Positions 1 through 8,051 are shown, counted from the first letter of the stretch. The stretch: DNA of 64,000 nt from Candidatus Flexicrinis proximus (GCA_016712885.1 JADJQF010000034.1:1-64000), one strand, 5' to 3'. The notes: a model not told the origin generated them from the sequence alone. Translations and numbers: made by a program.

Positions 1-1
1 G

Positions 2-1222
2 CGCTTCTTCGCGTGGGTGAACAGCTCACCCTCCCACATCGGCATCCTCGGCGATATGTTCGCCGCCGCGATGTCCCCCAGCGCCGCCGGTGGCGATCAG
101 GCCGCGACCTATGTCGAACGTGCCGCGCTCACCTGGATCAAGGATATGCTCGGCTTCCCGCAGGACGCGCAGGGTCTGCTCGTCAGCGGTGGCAGCATGG
201 CTAACCTGACCGCGCTTTCCGTCATGCGCCATATCATGAGCGAAAACAATGTCCGCCAGAACGGCATGACCGCCGAACCGCGCCAGATGGTCGTCTACAC
301 CTCCGCGCACGGTCACTCGTGCATCGAAAAGCCGTCCACATGCTCGGCATCGGCGCGAAGAACTGCGTATCATCCCGCTCGACGACCAGTACCGCATGGA
401 TGTCGATAAGCTCCGCGCCGCCATTGCCATTGATCGCGAAGCTGGCCTCTATCCCGTCTGCGTCGCCGCCAACGCCGGCACCACCAACACCGGCGCCATC
501 GACAAGGCTCGACGACGAGATCGCCGACCTCTGCCAGGCCGAAGGCCTCTGGTTCCCCATCGACGGCGCCTATGGCGCTTCGGCATCATGTCCGAGCAGG
601 CCGGCCACATGTACAGCGGCATGGAGCGCGCCGACAGCATCGCCGTCGACCCCGCACAAGTGGCTCTATATCCCCCGTCGAATGCGGCTGCGTCTTCATC
701 CGCAACGGCCAGGCCATGCGCGACACCTTCAGCCTTGTCCCGGCCTACCTGCAGGAAGACCGCGCCGAACCGTGGTTCAGCGAATACGGCATCCAGCAGA
801 CCCGCGGCTTCCGCGCCCTCAAAGTTTGGTTGACCATTCAGCACTTTGGGCTCGACGGCTACCGCGAGATGATCTCCAACGACATCCGCACCGCCCACGA
901 ACTCCGCCGCAGGCTCAATGCCCGCGACGACTACGAGATCGTCACCGACGGCCCGCTCAGCGTCACCTGCTTCCGCTATAAGCCCAATGGGGTGCCTGAG
1001 GAAATGCTCGACACGCTCCAGCGTCAGGTGGTCGAATGGACCAACGCCAGCGCCCGCGCCTTCATCACCACCACCATGATCGACGGCAAGTGCGTCATCC
1101 GCGCCTGCCATGTCAACTTCCGCACCACCCTGGATGACCTCGACGTCCTGCTCGATACCATCGTCGAAGCCGCCCATCACGTGCCGGTCATGCAGCAGCT
1201 CGAAACCTACGCCGTCGCGTAA
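2..1222 (+). pseudogene. PLP-dependent (group II) decarboxylase, 5' partial, frame broken six times
   Basis: This is an aromatic-L-amino-acid/glutamate-type decarboxylase that uses pyridoxal phosphate, running in from before the window. The opening residues RFFAWVNSSPSHIGILGDM, then SGGSMANLTAL, the AHGHSCIEK stretch, NAGTTNTGAID, the PIDGAYG stretch and the catalytic-lysine motif HKWLY follow the family in order. They lie in different frames: frame 2 to about 330, then frames 1, 3, 1, 3 and 1, and back to frame 2 from about 680 to the stop. Each switch is one base gained or lost, five of the six in a short homopolymer run. They sum to zero, since 1221 nt is 407 codons. Both ends are intact and protein similarity never lapses. 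I infer local sequence error rather than decay, but a real pseudogene is not excluded. The substrate cannot be told. A strong hairpin follows the stop. Confidence 0.85.
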
Positions 1223-1249
1223 TCGCGCTCGACGCACAATCCAATCTTC

Positions 1250-1286
1250 ACCAAACCCCCTGCCCACACCGGGTAGGGGGTTTGGT
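1250..1286. terminator. Hairpin after the decarboxylase gene
   Basis: A perfect 12-bp stem (1250-1261 with 1275-1286) closes a 13-nt loop that can add three more G-C pairs. It begins 28 nt after the decarboxylase stop. No T-run follows on the plus strand, so an intrinsic terminator is likely but not certain. The 3' arm runs into TATAGT, a possible -10 box. Confidence 0.55.
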
Positions 1287-1931
1287 ATAGTACTGATCGT
1301 ATTTAAGCAAGGGAACTCTAATCAGCGTTCCCTCTTCATCGAAGAGTGTGGAAGAGGTGTACGCCATGGCTGGCAAGATCCTCAAGTAAATCTGCAAGTC
1401 CGGAATGGGCGGTAGACTCCACGCCGGAAGAACTCGATTTATCGAGGGCAGGAAATCTGATTGAAAACTCACTTATCACGGATCTTTGCGGTTCATTGAC
1501 CGGTCAGGCTACAACAGTCTCGCTCTGAAATGAGACCCCAAACCTCAACTTCATTTTCGATTGACGAGTTCGGGGAAACTTCGGCGCATACCTCCAAAGC
1601 GATAAGTCATTGTTCGTCCCCACCAGAAGCGAAGTCTGCAGGAGTTCAAAATAGACGGGATGAGCACCGCCCAGCCGGAATCCGGGATGTGACTTTGATG
1701 CTGTCTTTCGCTATGATTGGCAATGTCCATCCAAGGTTTCCAACGTTGCGCGACCTCCAAATTCAAAAAGGCTGCGCTGCAAAGTCACAGGCCAGTCATA
1801 GACCGAGACATTGGCGAGATGATAATTACTTTCATGACGAAGTGGCGACGTCGCCACCTCCCGCCCTCAGACGTACAGTGAGCACTACTTGCTCCTGATG
1901 CGCCCTAAGGTTGGGCTATTCACATCATTAA
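1287..1931. other. Gene-free stretch with small hairpins
   Basis: I find no recognisable gene in these 645 bases. Base composition is lower in GC than the neighbours, and the short open frames on either strand have no family signature or convincing ribosome-binding site. Several short perfect hairpins stand near the left end: GGGAAC/GTTCCC (1311-1332), CTCTTC/GAAGAG (1332-1346) and CTCGAT/ATCGAG (1433-1446). They follow a TATAGT box at 1286-1291. A small RNA or remains of a lost gene are both possible. Confidence 0.4.
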
Positions 1932-2425
1932 GTGACTGTGACATCCCCAGATAACAAGTATGTTGCAGTCCAGCCGTTTCCGCCAACCGCGCCGGGCCGC
2001 CTCGCGGACTCGCAGCGCGCTTGCTCGAACGGCGCATCCGGTCGCTCCGCTGGACCTATTTCAGCATCGCTGTCCTCTTTCTCACGATTGCCGGAGCGCT
2101 GGGACTCGGCTTATACAGCGAAATCCCGGAATGGCTGCCCTACATCCTCGGCGGCTTCGGCTTCTTCGTGCTGCTTCTGCTGCCGCTGTTCTGGCGCATG
2201 CGCATCGAAATCCGCAAGGTGCGCGACGACCTTGCCGCCGGACGTGTGCAGGCGCAGACCGGCGCGGTCACGCTGGGCTACAAAGGCGGCAGCCTCATTG
2301 TCGGCGGCCAGTGGTTTCCGCGGCCTCGATCCGTCCGTGGCATCGAGTGGAATGTGGTCTATACGGTCTACTATGCGCCGCGATCGCGCGTGATTATCGC
2401 CTTGGAGAAGACCGAAACACGATGA
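1932..2425 (+). CDS. Two-TM membrane protein, first of a tandem pair, one frameshift near 2020
   Basis: The family is unknown to me. The product has two adjacent membrane segments (about residues 38-60 and 68-90), then a basic stretch (WRMRIEIRKVRDDLAAGR) and a C-terminal cytosolic domain ending in YYAPRSRVIIALEK. It is a paralogue of the next gene. Both share GRLADSQ near the N-terminus, the basic helix after the second membrane segment and the SR(V/A)(I/V)(I/V)A(L/I)EK ending. The N-terminal part (GTG at 1932) reads in frame 3, and the rest from about 2021 in frame 2. One missing base in the CGCGC run near 2016-2020 explains this. The region is 494 nt and restoring a base gives 495, exactly the length of the paralogue. 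A TTG start at 2021 would avoid the frameshift but lose the conserved N-terminus. The stop overlaps the next start (ATGA). Confidence 0.65.
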
Positions 2426-2916
2426 GCGCATCGTCCCCGTTTCAACCAACCCAGGCCGATCTCACCGCCAACCGCGCCGGCCGCCTCGCGGACTCGCAGG
2501 GCGCGACGCTCCAGCGGCAGATACGGATGACGCGCTGGGTCTCTCTGGGCTTCTGCGCGCTCTTCGTCGGGCTGGCCGTACTCTTCTCCATCGGGATTTA
2601 CAGCGAGATCGGCGCGGACGGGCCGTTGATCGTCATCGTCGGTATGGACGTCTTCCTCCTGCTCATGACGCTGCCCATCATCTGGCGCATGCGCCGGGAC
2701 ATACGCAAGATACGCGAGGACTTAGCCGACGGGCGCGTGGCCGCCTACCGGGGCAAGCCGTCGCTGGGCTACAAACGGGCGACCATCTGGATTGCCGGCA
2801 ATCAATTGCCGTTGCCGCGCTCCCTGAAGGACTTCGATTGGAACGCGCACTACACGGTGTACGTCGGTCCGCGGTCGCGTGCGGTCGTGGCCATCGAGAA
2901 ATCCGCCTCTCCATGA
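2422..2916 (+). CDS. Two-TM membrane protein, second of a tandem pair
   Basis: This is a 164-residue protein of unknown function. Residues 1-35 are polar, two hydrophobic segments follow at about 38-60 and 68-90, then the basic helix WRMRRDIRKIREDLADGR and a roughly 60-residue C-terminal domain with GYKRATIWIAG and PRSLKDFDWN. It is clearly homologous to the gene just upstream and the two are translationally coupled through an ATGA overlap at 2422-2425. The pair probably arose by tandem duplication and may form a hetero-oligomer at the membrane; that role is an inference. A G+C-rich hairpin follows. Confidence 0.75.
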   Translation: MSASSPFQPTQADLTANRAGRLADSQGATLQRQIRMTRWVSLGFCALFVGLAVLFSIGIYSEIGADGPLIVIVGMDVFLLLMTLPIIWRMRRDIRKIREDLADGRVAAYRGKPSLGYKRATIWIAGNQLPLPRSLKDFDWNAHYTVYVGPRSRAVVAIEKSASP

Positions 2917-2926
2917 CCCAACTGGC

Positions 2927-2979
2927 CTCCCGCCCGCACGCCCCTGTCATCCAACACCTCGAAACCGGGCGGGAGTTTT
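2927..2979 (+). terminator. Probable intrinsic terminator
   Basis: A 9-bp G+C stem, CTCCCGCCC (2927-2935) with GGGCGGGAG (2967-2975), encloses a 31-nt loop and is followed by TTTT (2976-2979). It lies 10 nt after the stop of the tandem pair. The long loop lowers confidence. Confidence 0.5.
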
Positions 2980-3056
2980 CGCTCTCCCGTCGTCTCGGCA
3001 GGGGAGCGCCTCAATTTGTGACCTATAATGAGGGTAGCTGATTCGGAGCACTCATC

Positions 3057-3616
3057 ATGCGCCGCTCGATCCTGTTGCTCATTCTCATCGCCCTTGCCAC
3101 CCTCGTGATCGTGTTGCCGTCGAAAGCGCCGTCCTGGACACTGAAACGATGCCGGAAATCACGCCGGAAGTGACTCTCGACCCGTCACACATGCTGCATC
3201 CCGCGCCCGCGCCGATCCTCGTCTGGCCGCCCGTCACCCCGCCTTTGGCCGCGCTTTCTGAAGATGACCTGATCGCAATCGCGGCGGACATCGCCGTCCT
3301 GAACGGCCTCGAATCCTTCGAGGGCCCGCCCTTCATCAAATGGCTGACCATGGCGGAACATGAGCGCTTGCTCGGCTCGCATTCTGTCCGCCCACAGGAC
3401 ACGATTGTCTTCACGGTCGCATTTCGCGGATCGGGTACCTATCGCGGCGTCGGCGGCGGGTTCATCGAAACGACACTGGATGGCTTCACCGTCACGCTCA
3501 ACCCGCTGAACGGCACTCCCATCACCACCGAAGGCGGCTTCCGCGAGCTTGCGAACGCCGTCCAGATCGACGCGGCGCGCTTTCCCGTGCGGATACCGAC
3601 CCTCGCACCAGGGTAG
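3057..3616 (+). CDS. Signal-peptide protein, one frameshift near 3112
   Basis: The function is unknown. From ATG 3057 the frame encodes a textbook signal peptide or anchor (MRRSILLLILIALATLVIV) and then runs off into a stop at about 3171. The adjacent frame continues from about 3113 (VAVESAVLDTETMPEITPEV) to 3616 and carries a domain of about 140 residues with no family I recognise. The joined region is 560 nt, one base short of 187 codons, so a single deletion around 3108-3113 explains the break. Without the repair the second part would start at ATG 3149, which has no ribosome-binding site. The mature protein would be extracytoplasmic. A TATAAT box lies at 3024-3029. Confidence 0.6.
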
Positions 3617-3736
3617 GGGATAACCTGTTCATCGTAATCATCCGGCCTCACCGCCACTGCCTCCCCTCATCCCCTTTACAAATCGCCTCATCTATGCGAA
3701 AATATGTTCTACCATATCAGGGGGAGAATGCACATC

Positions 3737-4117
3737 ATGGAAGGTTCGCGCATCAAGGCCAGCACCATCGACGGGTACATCGCCCTTTACCCGTCCACCG
3801 TTCAGGACATCATGCAGGAACTGCGCCGCATCGTCCATGACGTCGCCCCTGACGTCACCGAAGCCATCAGCTACGCCATACCGGCCTTCAAGCGCGCCGG
3901 CGGCAATCTCGTCTTCTTCGCCGGCTATGACCGTCACATCGGCGTCTATCCTGTCCCCACCGGCGACGCTGATTTCCAGCAGATAATCTCCGGCTACAAG
4001 CAGGGGAAGGGCTCGATCCAGTTCCCCCTCGACAAACCCTTCCCCTTTGACCTCTTTCGCCAGCTTGTAGAGTTTCGACTCGCCGAATCCCATGCCAAGA
4101 AGAAGCCTCGCAAATAG
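3737..4117 (+). CDS. DUF1801 (YdhG-like) domain protein
   Basis: This is a small soluble protein of 126 residues in the DUF1801/YdhG-like fold. Typical features are the N-terminal IDGYIALYPSTVQDIMQELR helix, the AISYAIPAFK motif, the aromatic LVFFAGY strand and a C-terminal region with GKGSIQFPLDKPFP and a Lys-rich tail. The Bacillus member is linked to iron delivery, but for most members the role is unproven. I chose ATG 3737 because AGGGGGAG at 3719-3726 stands 10 nt before it; the in-frame ATG at 3728 is too close to that site. It appears to be a single gene. Confidence 0.8.
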   Translation: MEGSRIKASTIDGYIALYPSTVQDIMQELRRIVHDVAPDVTEAISYAIPAFKRAGGNLVFFAGYDRHIGVYPVPTGDADFQQIISGYKQGKGSIQFPLDKPFPFDLFRQLVEFRLAESHAKKKPRK

Positions 4118-4179
4118 CACCGCCTGCCGGGGGACATAGGTGTTCTGCCCAAAACCCCCCTGTTTTCGCCTCACGTCGC

Positions 4180-4208
4180 TTGACAGTTCAGGTCACACTG
4201 GCTACTGT
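4180..4208 (+). promoter_or_regulatory. Sigma-70 type promoter
   Basis: TTGACA at 4180-4185 and TACTGT at 4203-4208 are 17 bp apart, the best match to consensus seen in the window. The next start codon is at 4265, leaving a leader of about 50 nt with an AGGAG site. Confidence 0.6.
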
Positions 4209-4264
4209 AGTGTAATCATTATTCACACGCCAAGCCCACATCTGAACCCCTTTAGGAGACCCCA

Positions 4265-4816
4265 ATGGATGAAGCCACGCGTACCCATCTGCAAGAGCTT
4301 CACTCTGCCGATCGGGTCGTCCAGAACGTCGCCTATTTCAGCCTCATGGAAACCACCGAGTCGCCCGTCGGCTGGGCCTATGACGTCTGGGATGCCCTCG
4401 TCGCCGATCTGCGCCATCACGACAACCATGTCCGCGCCATCGCCGCCCAGCTCCTCTGCAATCTCGCCAAAAGTGACCCTGAAAAGCGCATCCTCCGCGA
4501 CTTTCCCGCGCTCCTGCACGTCACCCGCGACGAGCGCTTTGTCACCGCCCGCCACTGCCTCCAGTCCCTCTGGAAGGTCGGTGCCGCCGGTACCGATCAG
4601 CGCGCCCTCTACGTCGACGGCCTCGCCGAACGCTTCGCCGAGTGCGAAGCCGAGAAGAACTGCACCCTCATCCGCTTCGACATCATCCAGAGCCTCCGCC
4701 ATGTCTTCGATGCCGTCCGCGACGAGCGTGTCCGCCGCACAGCCCTCGCGCTCATCTCTACCGAGCCCGACCTCAAATATCGCAAGAAATACTCCGACGT
4801 CTGGAAATCCATCTAG
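4265..4816 (+). CDS. HEAT/ARM-repeat-like protein
   Basis: This is a 183-residue all-helical protein. Successive amphipathic helix pairs such as VWDALVADLRHHDNHVRAIA, then HCLQSLWKV and RVRRTALALIS have the spacing of HEAT-like repeats. They follow the pattern of one helix ending in charged residues, then a conserved D or R at the turn. Such proteins bind other proteins; no catalytic motif is visible and the partner is unknown. The start has TAGGAGAC eight bases upstream. A strong promoter lies in front, and the DUF2277 gene follows 24 nt downstream on the same strand, probably in the same transcript. Confidence 0.75.
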   Translation: MDEATRTHLQELHSADRVVQNVAYFSLMETTESPVGWAYDVWDALVADLRHHDNHVRAIAAQLLCNLAKSDPEKRILRDFPALLHVTRDERFVTARHCLQSLWKVGAAGTDQRALYVDGLAERFAECEAEKNCTLIRFDIIQSLRHVFDAVRDERVRRTALALISTEPDLKYRKKYSDVWKSI

Positions 4817-4840
4817 CCTCGAACATGCCGGAGGGTGCCC

Positions 4841-5125
4841 ATGTGCCGTAATATCAGAACACTCTATAACTTTTCGCCGCCCGTCACCGATGACGAAGTC
4901 CGCGCCGCCGCGCTTCAGTACGTCCGTAAGGTCTCCGGCTTCACCAAGCCCTCGAAAGCCAACGAAGCCGCCTTCAATGCCGCGGTAGACCAGATTGTCG
5001 CCGCCTCCAGCCAACTGCTCGCCGCCCTTCAGACCTCCGCGCCCCCGCGTGACCGCGCCGAGGAAGTCGCCAAACTCCGCGACCGTTCCGCCCGCCGCTT
5101 CGCCAAGCCCGTCACCAGCCCCTAG
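4841..5125 (+). CDS. DUF2277 family protein
   Basis: The product has 94 residues. The N-terminus MCRNIRTLYNFSPPVTDDE and the block LQYVRKVSGFTKPSKANE are the hallmark of DUF2277, a widespread small family without known function. The C-terminal 25 residues are charged and probably flexible. ATG 4841 is the family start and has GGAGGG ending six bases upstream; an in-frame GTG at 4835 overlaps that site and is not used. It probably shares a transcript with the HEAT-like gene. A structured repeat follows the stop. Confidence 0.88.
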   Translation: MCRNIRTLYNFSPPVTDDEVRAAALQYVRKVSGFTKPSKANEAAFNAAVDQIVAASSQLLAALQTSAPPRDRAEEVAKLRDRSARRFAKPVTSP

Positions 5126-5160
5126 AGCGTCTTATTGACTTTCGATGGAGTCCCATCCCC

Positions 5161-5332
5161 ACCCCGGTGGCGGCGTTTGTACTCCTGCACCTCCCACAGC
5201 GATTTTGTGGCGTGAGCGCCACAAAATCGCCGATGAGGGGTCGAGGGGCGCAAGTCCCTCGCGGAGGTGTGGAGACAGCGCCTCCACATGCACTAAGGGA
5301 GGTTCGGAGGTGTGAAGTCAGCGCCTCAACGC
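5161..5332 (+). repeat. Structured intergenic repeat, copy 1
   Basis: The best-preserved copy of a dispersed family. A 5' module (GGCGGCGTTTGTACTCCTGC) leads to hairpin I with a perfect 14-bp stem and TGAG loop (5199-5230). GATGAGGGG follows, then hairpin II (CGAGGG/CCCTCG, 5242-5261) and hairpin III (TGTGGAG/CTCCACA, 5268-5288). A second, degraded version of the hairpin III region (5297-5330) follows in tandem. It fills the space between two convergent genes. Other copies are at 8834, 13095, 16501 and 50901. Confidence 0.8.
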
Positions 5333-5341
5333 GCCGTAGGC

Positions 5342-6544
5342 CTACTCCATCTTCCGCAGGTACACCAGCGTGTGCTCCGGCAGCACCGCCGGATGCAGAA
5401 TCGCGATCAGGTCGGCCAGCACTACCTGCGGCTCGTTTACCCCGTTCTCGAAGTAATCGTTTCCCCCGTTAGCGTTCACCCGGCCGTCTGTGTTATACAC
5501 AGCGCCAGTCTGGAACGCGCCGAAGTCCACATACCGTTCGTCGCTCGCCGCCAGCCCCTCCAGCGTCGAAATCCCGTACACCAGCGGGAACCATACCTCC
5601 GCCGCGATCCCGGCCTCGTACGCCGTCTCGAAGCTCACGTTGACGCTCTCCAGCGGCGCTCGATCCGCCAGCACCACATCCGCCCCCGCGTCCTTCAGCA
5701 GCACGCCGACGTAGGTCTCTGCTCCGGGAATCGCCCACGCGTCGATATATGACGAGAACGAATTCCACAGCACGTCCGGCCGTTCCTCCGGCGTCAACTC
5801 AGCCGTCAGCGCTGCCAGCGCCTCGTACTCGCCGGCCACAGCCCCGAAATACGCCGCCGCCTCGGCCTCCCTATTGAAGAACGCCGCCGTGAACTTGATC
5901 CACTCCGCCCGCGCCAGCGGACTAATCTCGGCATATTCTGCGTTGATCGCCGTCTGCATCCCGGCTTCTTCCAGCTTCGGGAACGAATCGTATTCCGGCA
6001 GCCCGCTCGCGAACGTGAACACCACCTCCGCGCCCGTATCTACCGCCACCTCCGCGTTCACCTCCGACCCGTACCCGACCTCCGCCAGCCCGTCCGCCGC
6101 ATACTTCGCCGCGATCTCCGGCGTGCTGATGTAAAACCCGCCATCCACGCCCACCAGCGCGTCCAAAATCCCCAGCGTCGTAAAATGCGGTAGCTGCGTC
6201 GTCGACATCACGATCGCGCTCTCGATCGGCACCTCGATCACCGGCACGCCTTCAAACCCCTCCGGCGCCGGCGTCCCGCACTGCACCAGCACATACCGGA
6301 AGCCGTCGGCCTCCGTTGCTCCCAGGTACGGCTTGCGGATTGTCACCACCTGATAATGCTTGAAGTACTCGATCGTGAACCCTTCCGCATACTCCACCTC
6401 GGACTTCACCGGAAAGTAATCCCTCTCGGCATCGTAGTCCTCGACACACGCCGCCGCGCTGTCCGCCGGTGCCTGCGCGCCCAGGGTTGAGCCAGCGCTG
6501 CCCGCCAGTATCACCATCACCGCCAACAATTTACGTACCAGCAT
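5342..6544 (-). CDS. Periplasmic-binding-protein-type corrinoid (B12) uptake protein
   Basis: The 400-residue product has a signal peptide (about residues 1-23, MLVRKLLAVMVILAGSAGS) and two lobes of the Fe3+-siderophore/cobalamin binding-protein family (PF01497). The lobes show the VVFTFASG stretch and a long linking helix around SPLARAEWIKFTAAFF. Substrate choice rests on regulation: a cobalamin riboswitch sits directly upstream on the same strand, so the likely ligand is cobalamin or a precursor (a BtuF-type role). It acts outside the membrane and would hand its ligand to an ABC permease and ATPase, but neither is next to it. The 3' end faces a structured repeat. The family assignment is firm; the ligand is inferred. 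Confidence 0.82.
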   Translation of the reverse strand: MLVRKLLAVMVILAGSAGSTLGAQAPADSAAACVEDYDAERDYFPVKSEVEYAEGFTIEYFKHYQVVTIRKPYLGATEADGFRYVLVQCGTPAPEGFEGVPVIEVPIESAIVMSTTQLPHFTTLGILDALVGVDGGFYISTPEIAAKYAADGLAEVGYGSEVNAEVAVDTGAEVVFTFASGLPEYDSFPKLEEAGMQTAINAEYAEISPLARAEWIKFTAAFFNREAEAAAYFGAVAGEYEALAALTAELTPEERPDVLWNSFSSYIDAWAIPGAETYVGVLLKDAGADVVLADRAPLESVNVSFETAYEAGIAAEVWFPLVYGISTLEGLAASDERYVDFGAFQTGAVYNTDGRVNANGGNDYFENGVNEPQVVLADLIAILHPAVLPEHTLVYLRKME

Positions 6545-6651
6545 AACCTCTTCTCCTCATCGCGAAGGGTAGGGCATCGCCCCGGTCCAGAATCGTATCC
6601 CCATGTCGGTCATCCTGAAGCTCGTGAGGGGGTCGGTCGCGGCGGAGAATC

Positions 6652-6866
6652 AAAAACTCCCGCCGCGCGGACGGGAGTCGCAATGACCAGCCCTCGCGCG
6701 CATCCCTTTGCCTCGAAGGGTGGCCGCGAACCGGGTCTTGGCGGGTAATCGGGCTTCGGCCACCTTCGGCCGTTACCGTTGCGGGACAGCGCCGGACTTT
6801 CACCGGCTTCCCCCTGAAAATTGCGCGCCGCATCCGGGCGGCCGCGCTCCAAAACCCTGTTATTCG
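6652..6866 (-). promoter_or_regulatory. Cobalamin riboswitch with intrinsic terminator
   Basis: Read on the minus strand, GGGGAAGCCGGTGAAAGTCC (about 6818 down to 6799) and CGCTGTCCCGCAACGGTAA are the signature of the adenosylcobalamin aptamer core. A peripheral stem lies 5' of it, and GCCAAGACCCGG further on resembles the B12 box. Between aptamer and gene is an intrinsic terminator: ACTCCCG/CGGGAGT (6672-6678 with 6656-6662) followed by a T-run (6652-6656). Ligand binding would therefore be expected to stop transcription of the binding-protein gene that starts at 6544. The 5' limit near 6866 is approximate. Confidence 0.88.
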
Positions 6867-6932
6867 GTTGCCCACAGCATACCGCTCACTCCGCGCGCAT
6901 GTCAACCCGCGCTCGCCCCTTTCGCCGCCGCC

Positions 6933-8051
6933 TCAGTGTGCCGCGCCCGCCGCCAGTTGTTCCGCCACCGGCAGCACCAGGAACGCCATCGCCAGGATCA
7001 GATACACCCCCATTAGCATCGCCCCCTCCAGCCAGTTCGATTCGCCGTCCAGCGCGATGAACGCCGCGATCAGCACCGCCGCCGCCAGCGCCACCAGCTC
7101 GAACGTGTTGAACACCAGTAGCATCGGCGTCCCGAACAGCAGGCTCACGAATACCAGCACCGGCGCCACGAACATGGCCACCTGCAGGCTGCTCCCCAGC
7201 GATATCGACAGGCTTAGCTCTATCTTGTTCTTGTACGCCACCTGCACCGCCACCAGATGCTCCGCCACGTTGCCGATCACCGGGATCAGGATCACGCCGA
7301 TGAAGAACTCGCTCAGCCCGAACTGCACCGTCACGGCCTCCACCGCGCCCACCAGCGTCTCCGACATCAGTACGATCCCCAGCGTCGCCACCGCCAGCAC
7401 GATCCCCGACGTCCGCACGCTCCACTTCGCGTGGTGAATATCCACCGCCGCCGACTCGCGGTCGGTGGTAGGGTCCTTCGCCGTGAAGCTGAAATACACG
7501 CTCATGCCGTACAGCAGAATCAGCACCACCGCTACCACTTCGCTTAACGGGACCTCCGCGTGCAGGTCACCCACAATCGCAGAGTCGAACATCGAAGGAA
7601 TCACCATCGCCACCAGCGCCAGGATCAGCAGCGTCGCGTTTATCCCGGCGTTACGCCGGTCAAAAGTCTGCCGTCCGTTCTTCACCCCTCCGATGAATAG
7701 GCTCAACCCCAGTACCAGCAGCAGGTTGCCGATGATCGACCCCGTGATTGACGCCCGTACCAGGTCGACCAGCCCTTCACGCAGCGCAAAAATCGTAATG
7801 ATCAGCTCCGCCGCGTTGCCCAGCGTCGCGTTCAGCAGCCCGCCCAGCTTCGGGCCGGTATACACCGCCAGTTCTTCCGTCGCCTCGCCGATCAGCTTCG
7901 CCAGCGGGATGATCGCCGCGCACGACAGCACGAAGATCAGCAGCGGCTCGCCATGCCGGCCTTCCAGCAGCACCGCCAGCGGTAGCCCAATCAGCAGCCA
8001 GTACAGGGATTCTTTATGTAGTCGCGCATGGCGCCCTCCGGTCGGTCTCAT
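6933..8051 (-). CDS. Ca2+/H+ antiporter, CaCA family
   Basis: This is a 372-residue integral membrane protein with about 11 hydrophobic segments in two inverted halves. Each half carries an alpha-repeat: LLNATLGNAAELII (about residues 73-86) and VIPVIGNVAEHLVA (second half). The GNAAEL and GNVAEH motifs hold the ion-binding glutamates of the CAX group. It should export Ca2+ (or Mn2+) from the cytoplasm in exchange for protons. The length matches bacterial ChaA/CAX proteins. It is transcribed away from the LexA-like operator region, which could also affect it. A second calcium exporter, a P-type ATPase, lies at 39367. Confidence 0.92.
   Translation of the reverse strand: MRPTGGRHARLHKESLYWLLIGLPLAVLLEGRHGEPLLIFVLSCAAIIPLAKLIGEATEELAVYTGPKLGGLLNATLGNAAELIITIFALREGLVDLVRASITGSIIGNLLLVLGLSLFIGGVKNGRQTFDRRNAGINATLLILALVAMVIPSMFDSAIVGDLHAEVPLSEVVAVVLILLYGMSVYFSFTAKDPTTDRESAAVDIHHAKWSVRTSGIVLAVATLGIVLMSETLVGAVEAVTVQFGLSEFFIGVILIPVIGNVAEHLVAVQVAYKNKIELSLSISLGSSLQVAMFVAPVLVFVSLLFGTPMLLVFNTFELVALAAAVLIAAFIALDGESNWLEGAMLMGVYLILAMAFLVLPVAEQLAAGAAH

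Noticed and set aside
300..700. Programmed frameshifting in the decarboxylase gene
   Set aside because: Six shifts in both directions without slippery heptamers cannot be a recoding signal.
449..1267. Long minus-strand open frame of 272 codons
   Set aside because: It is antisense to the decarboxylase gene, whose motifs are unmistakable; high GC makes such shadows common.
1530..1898. Plus-strand frame of 122 codons
   Set aside because: There is no ribosome-binding site, no family signature and an amino-acid mix unlike a folded protein.
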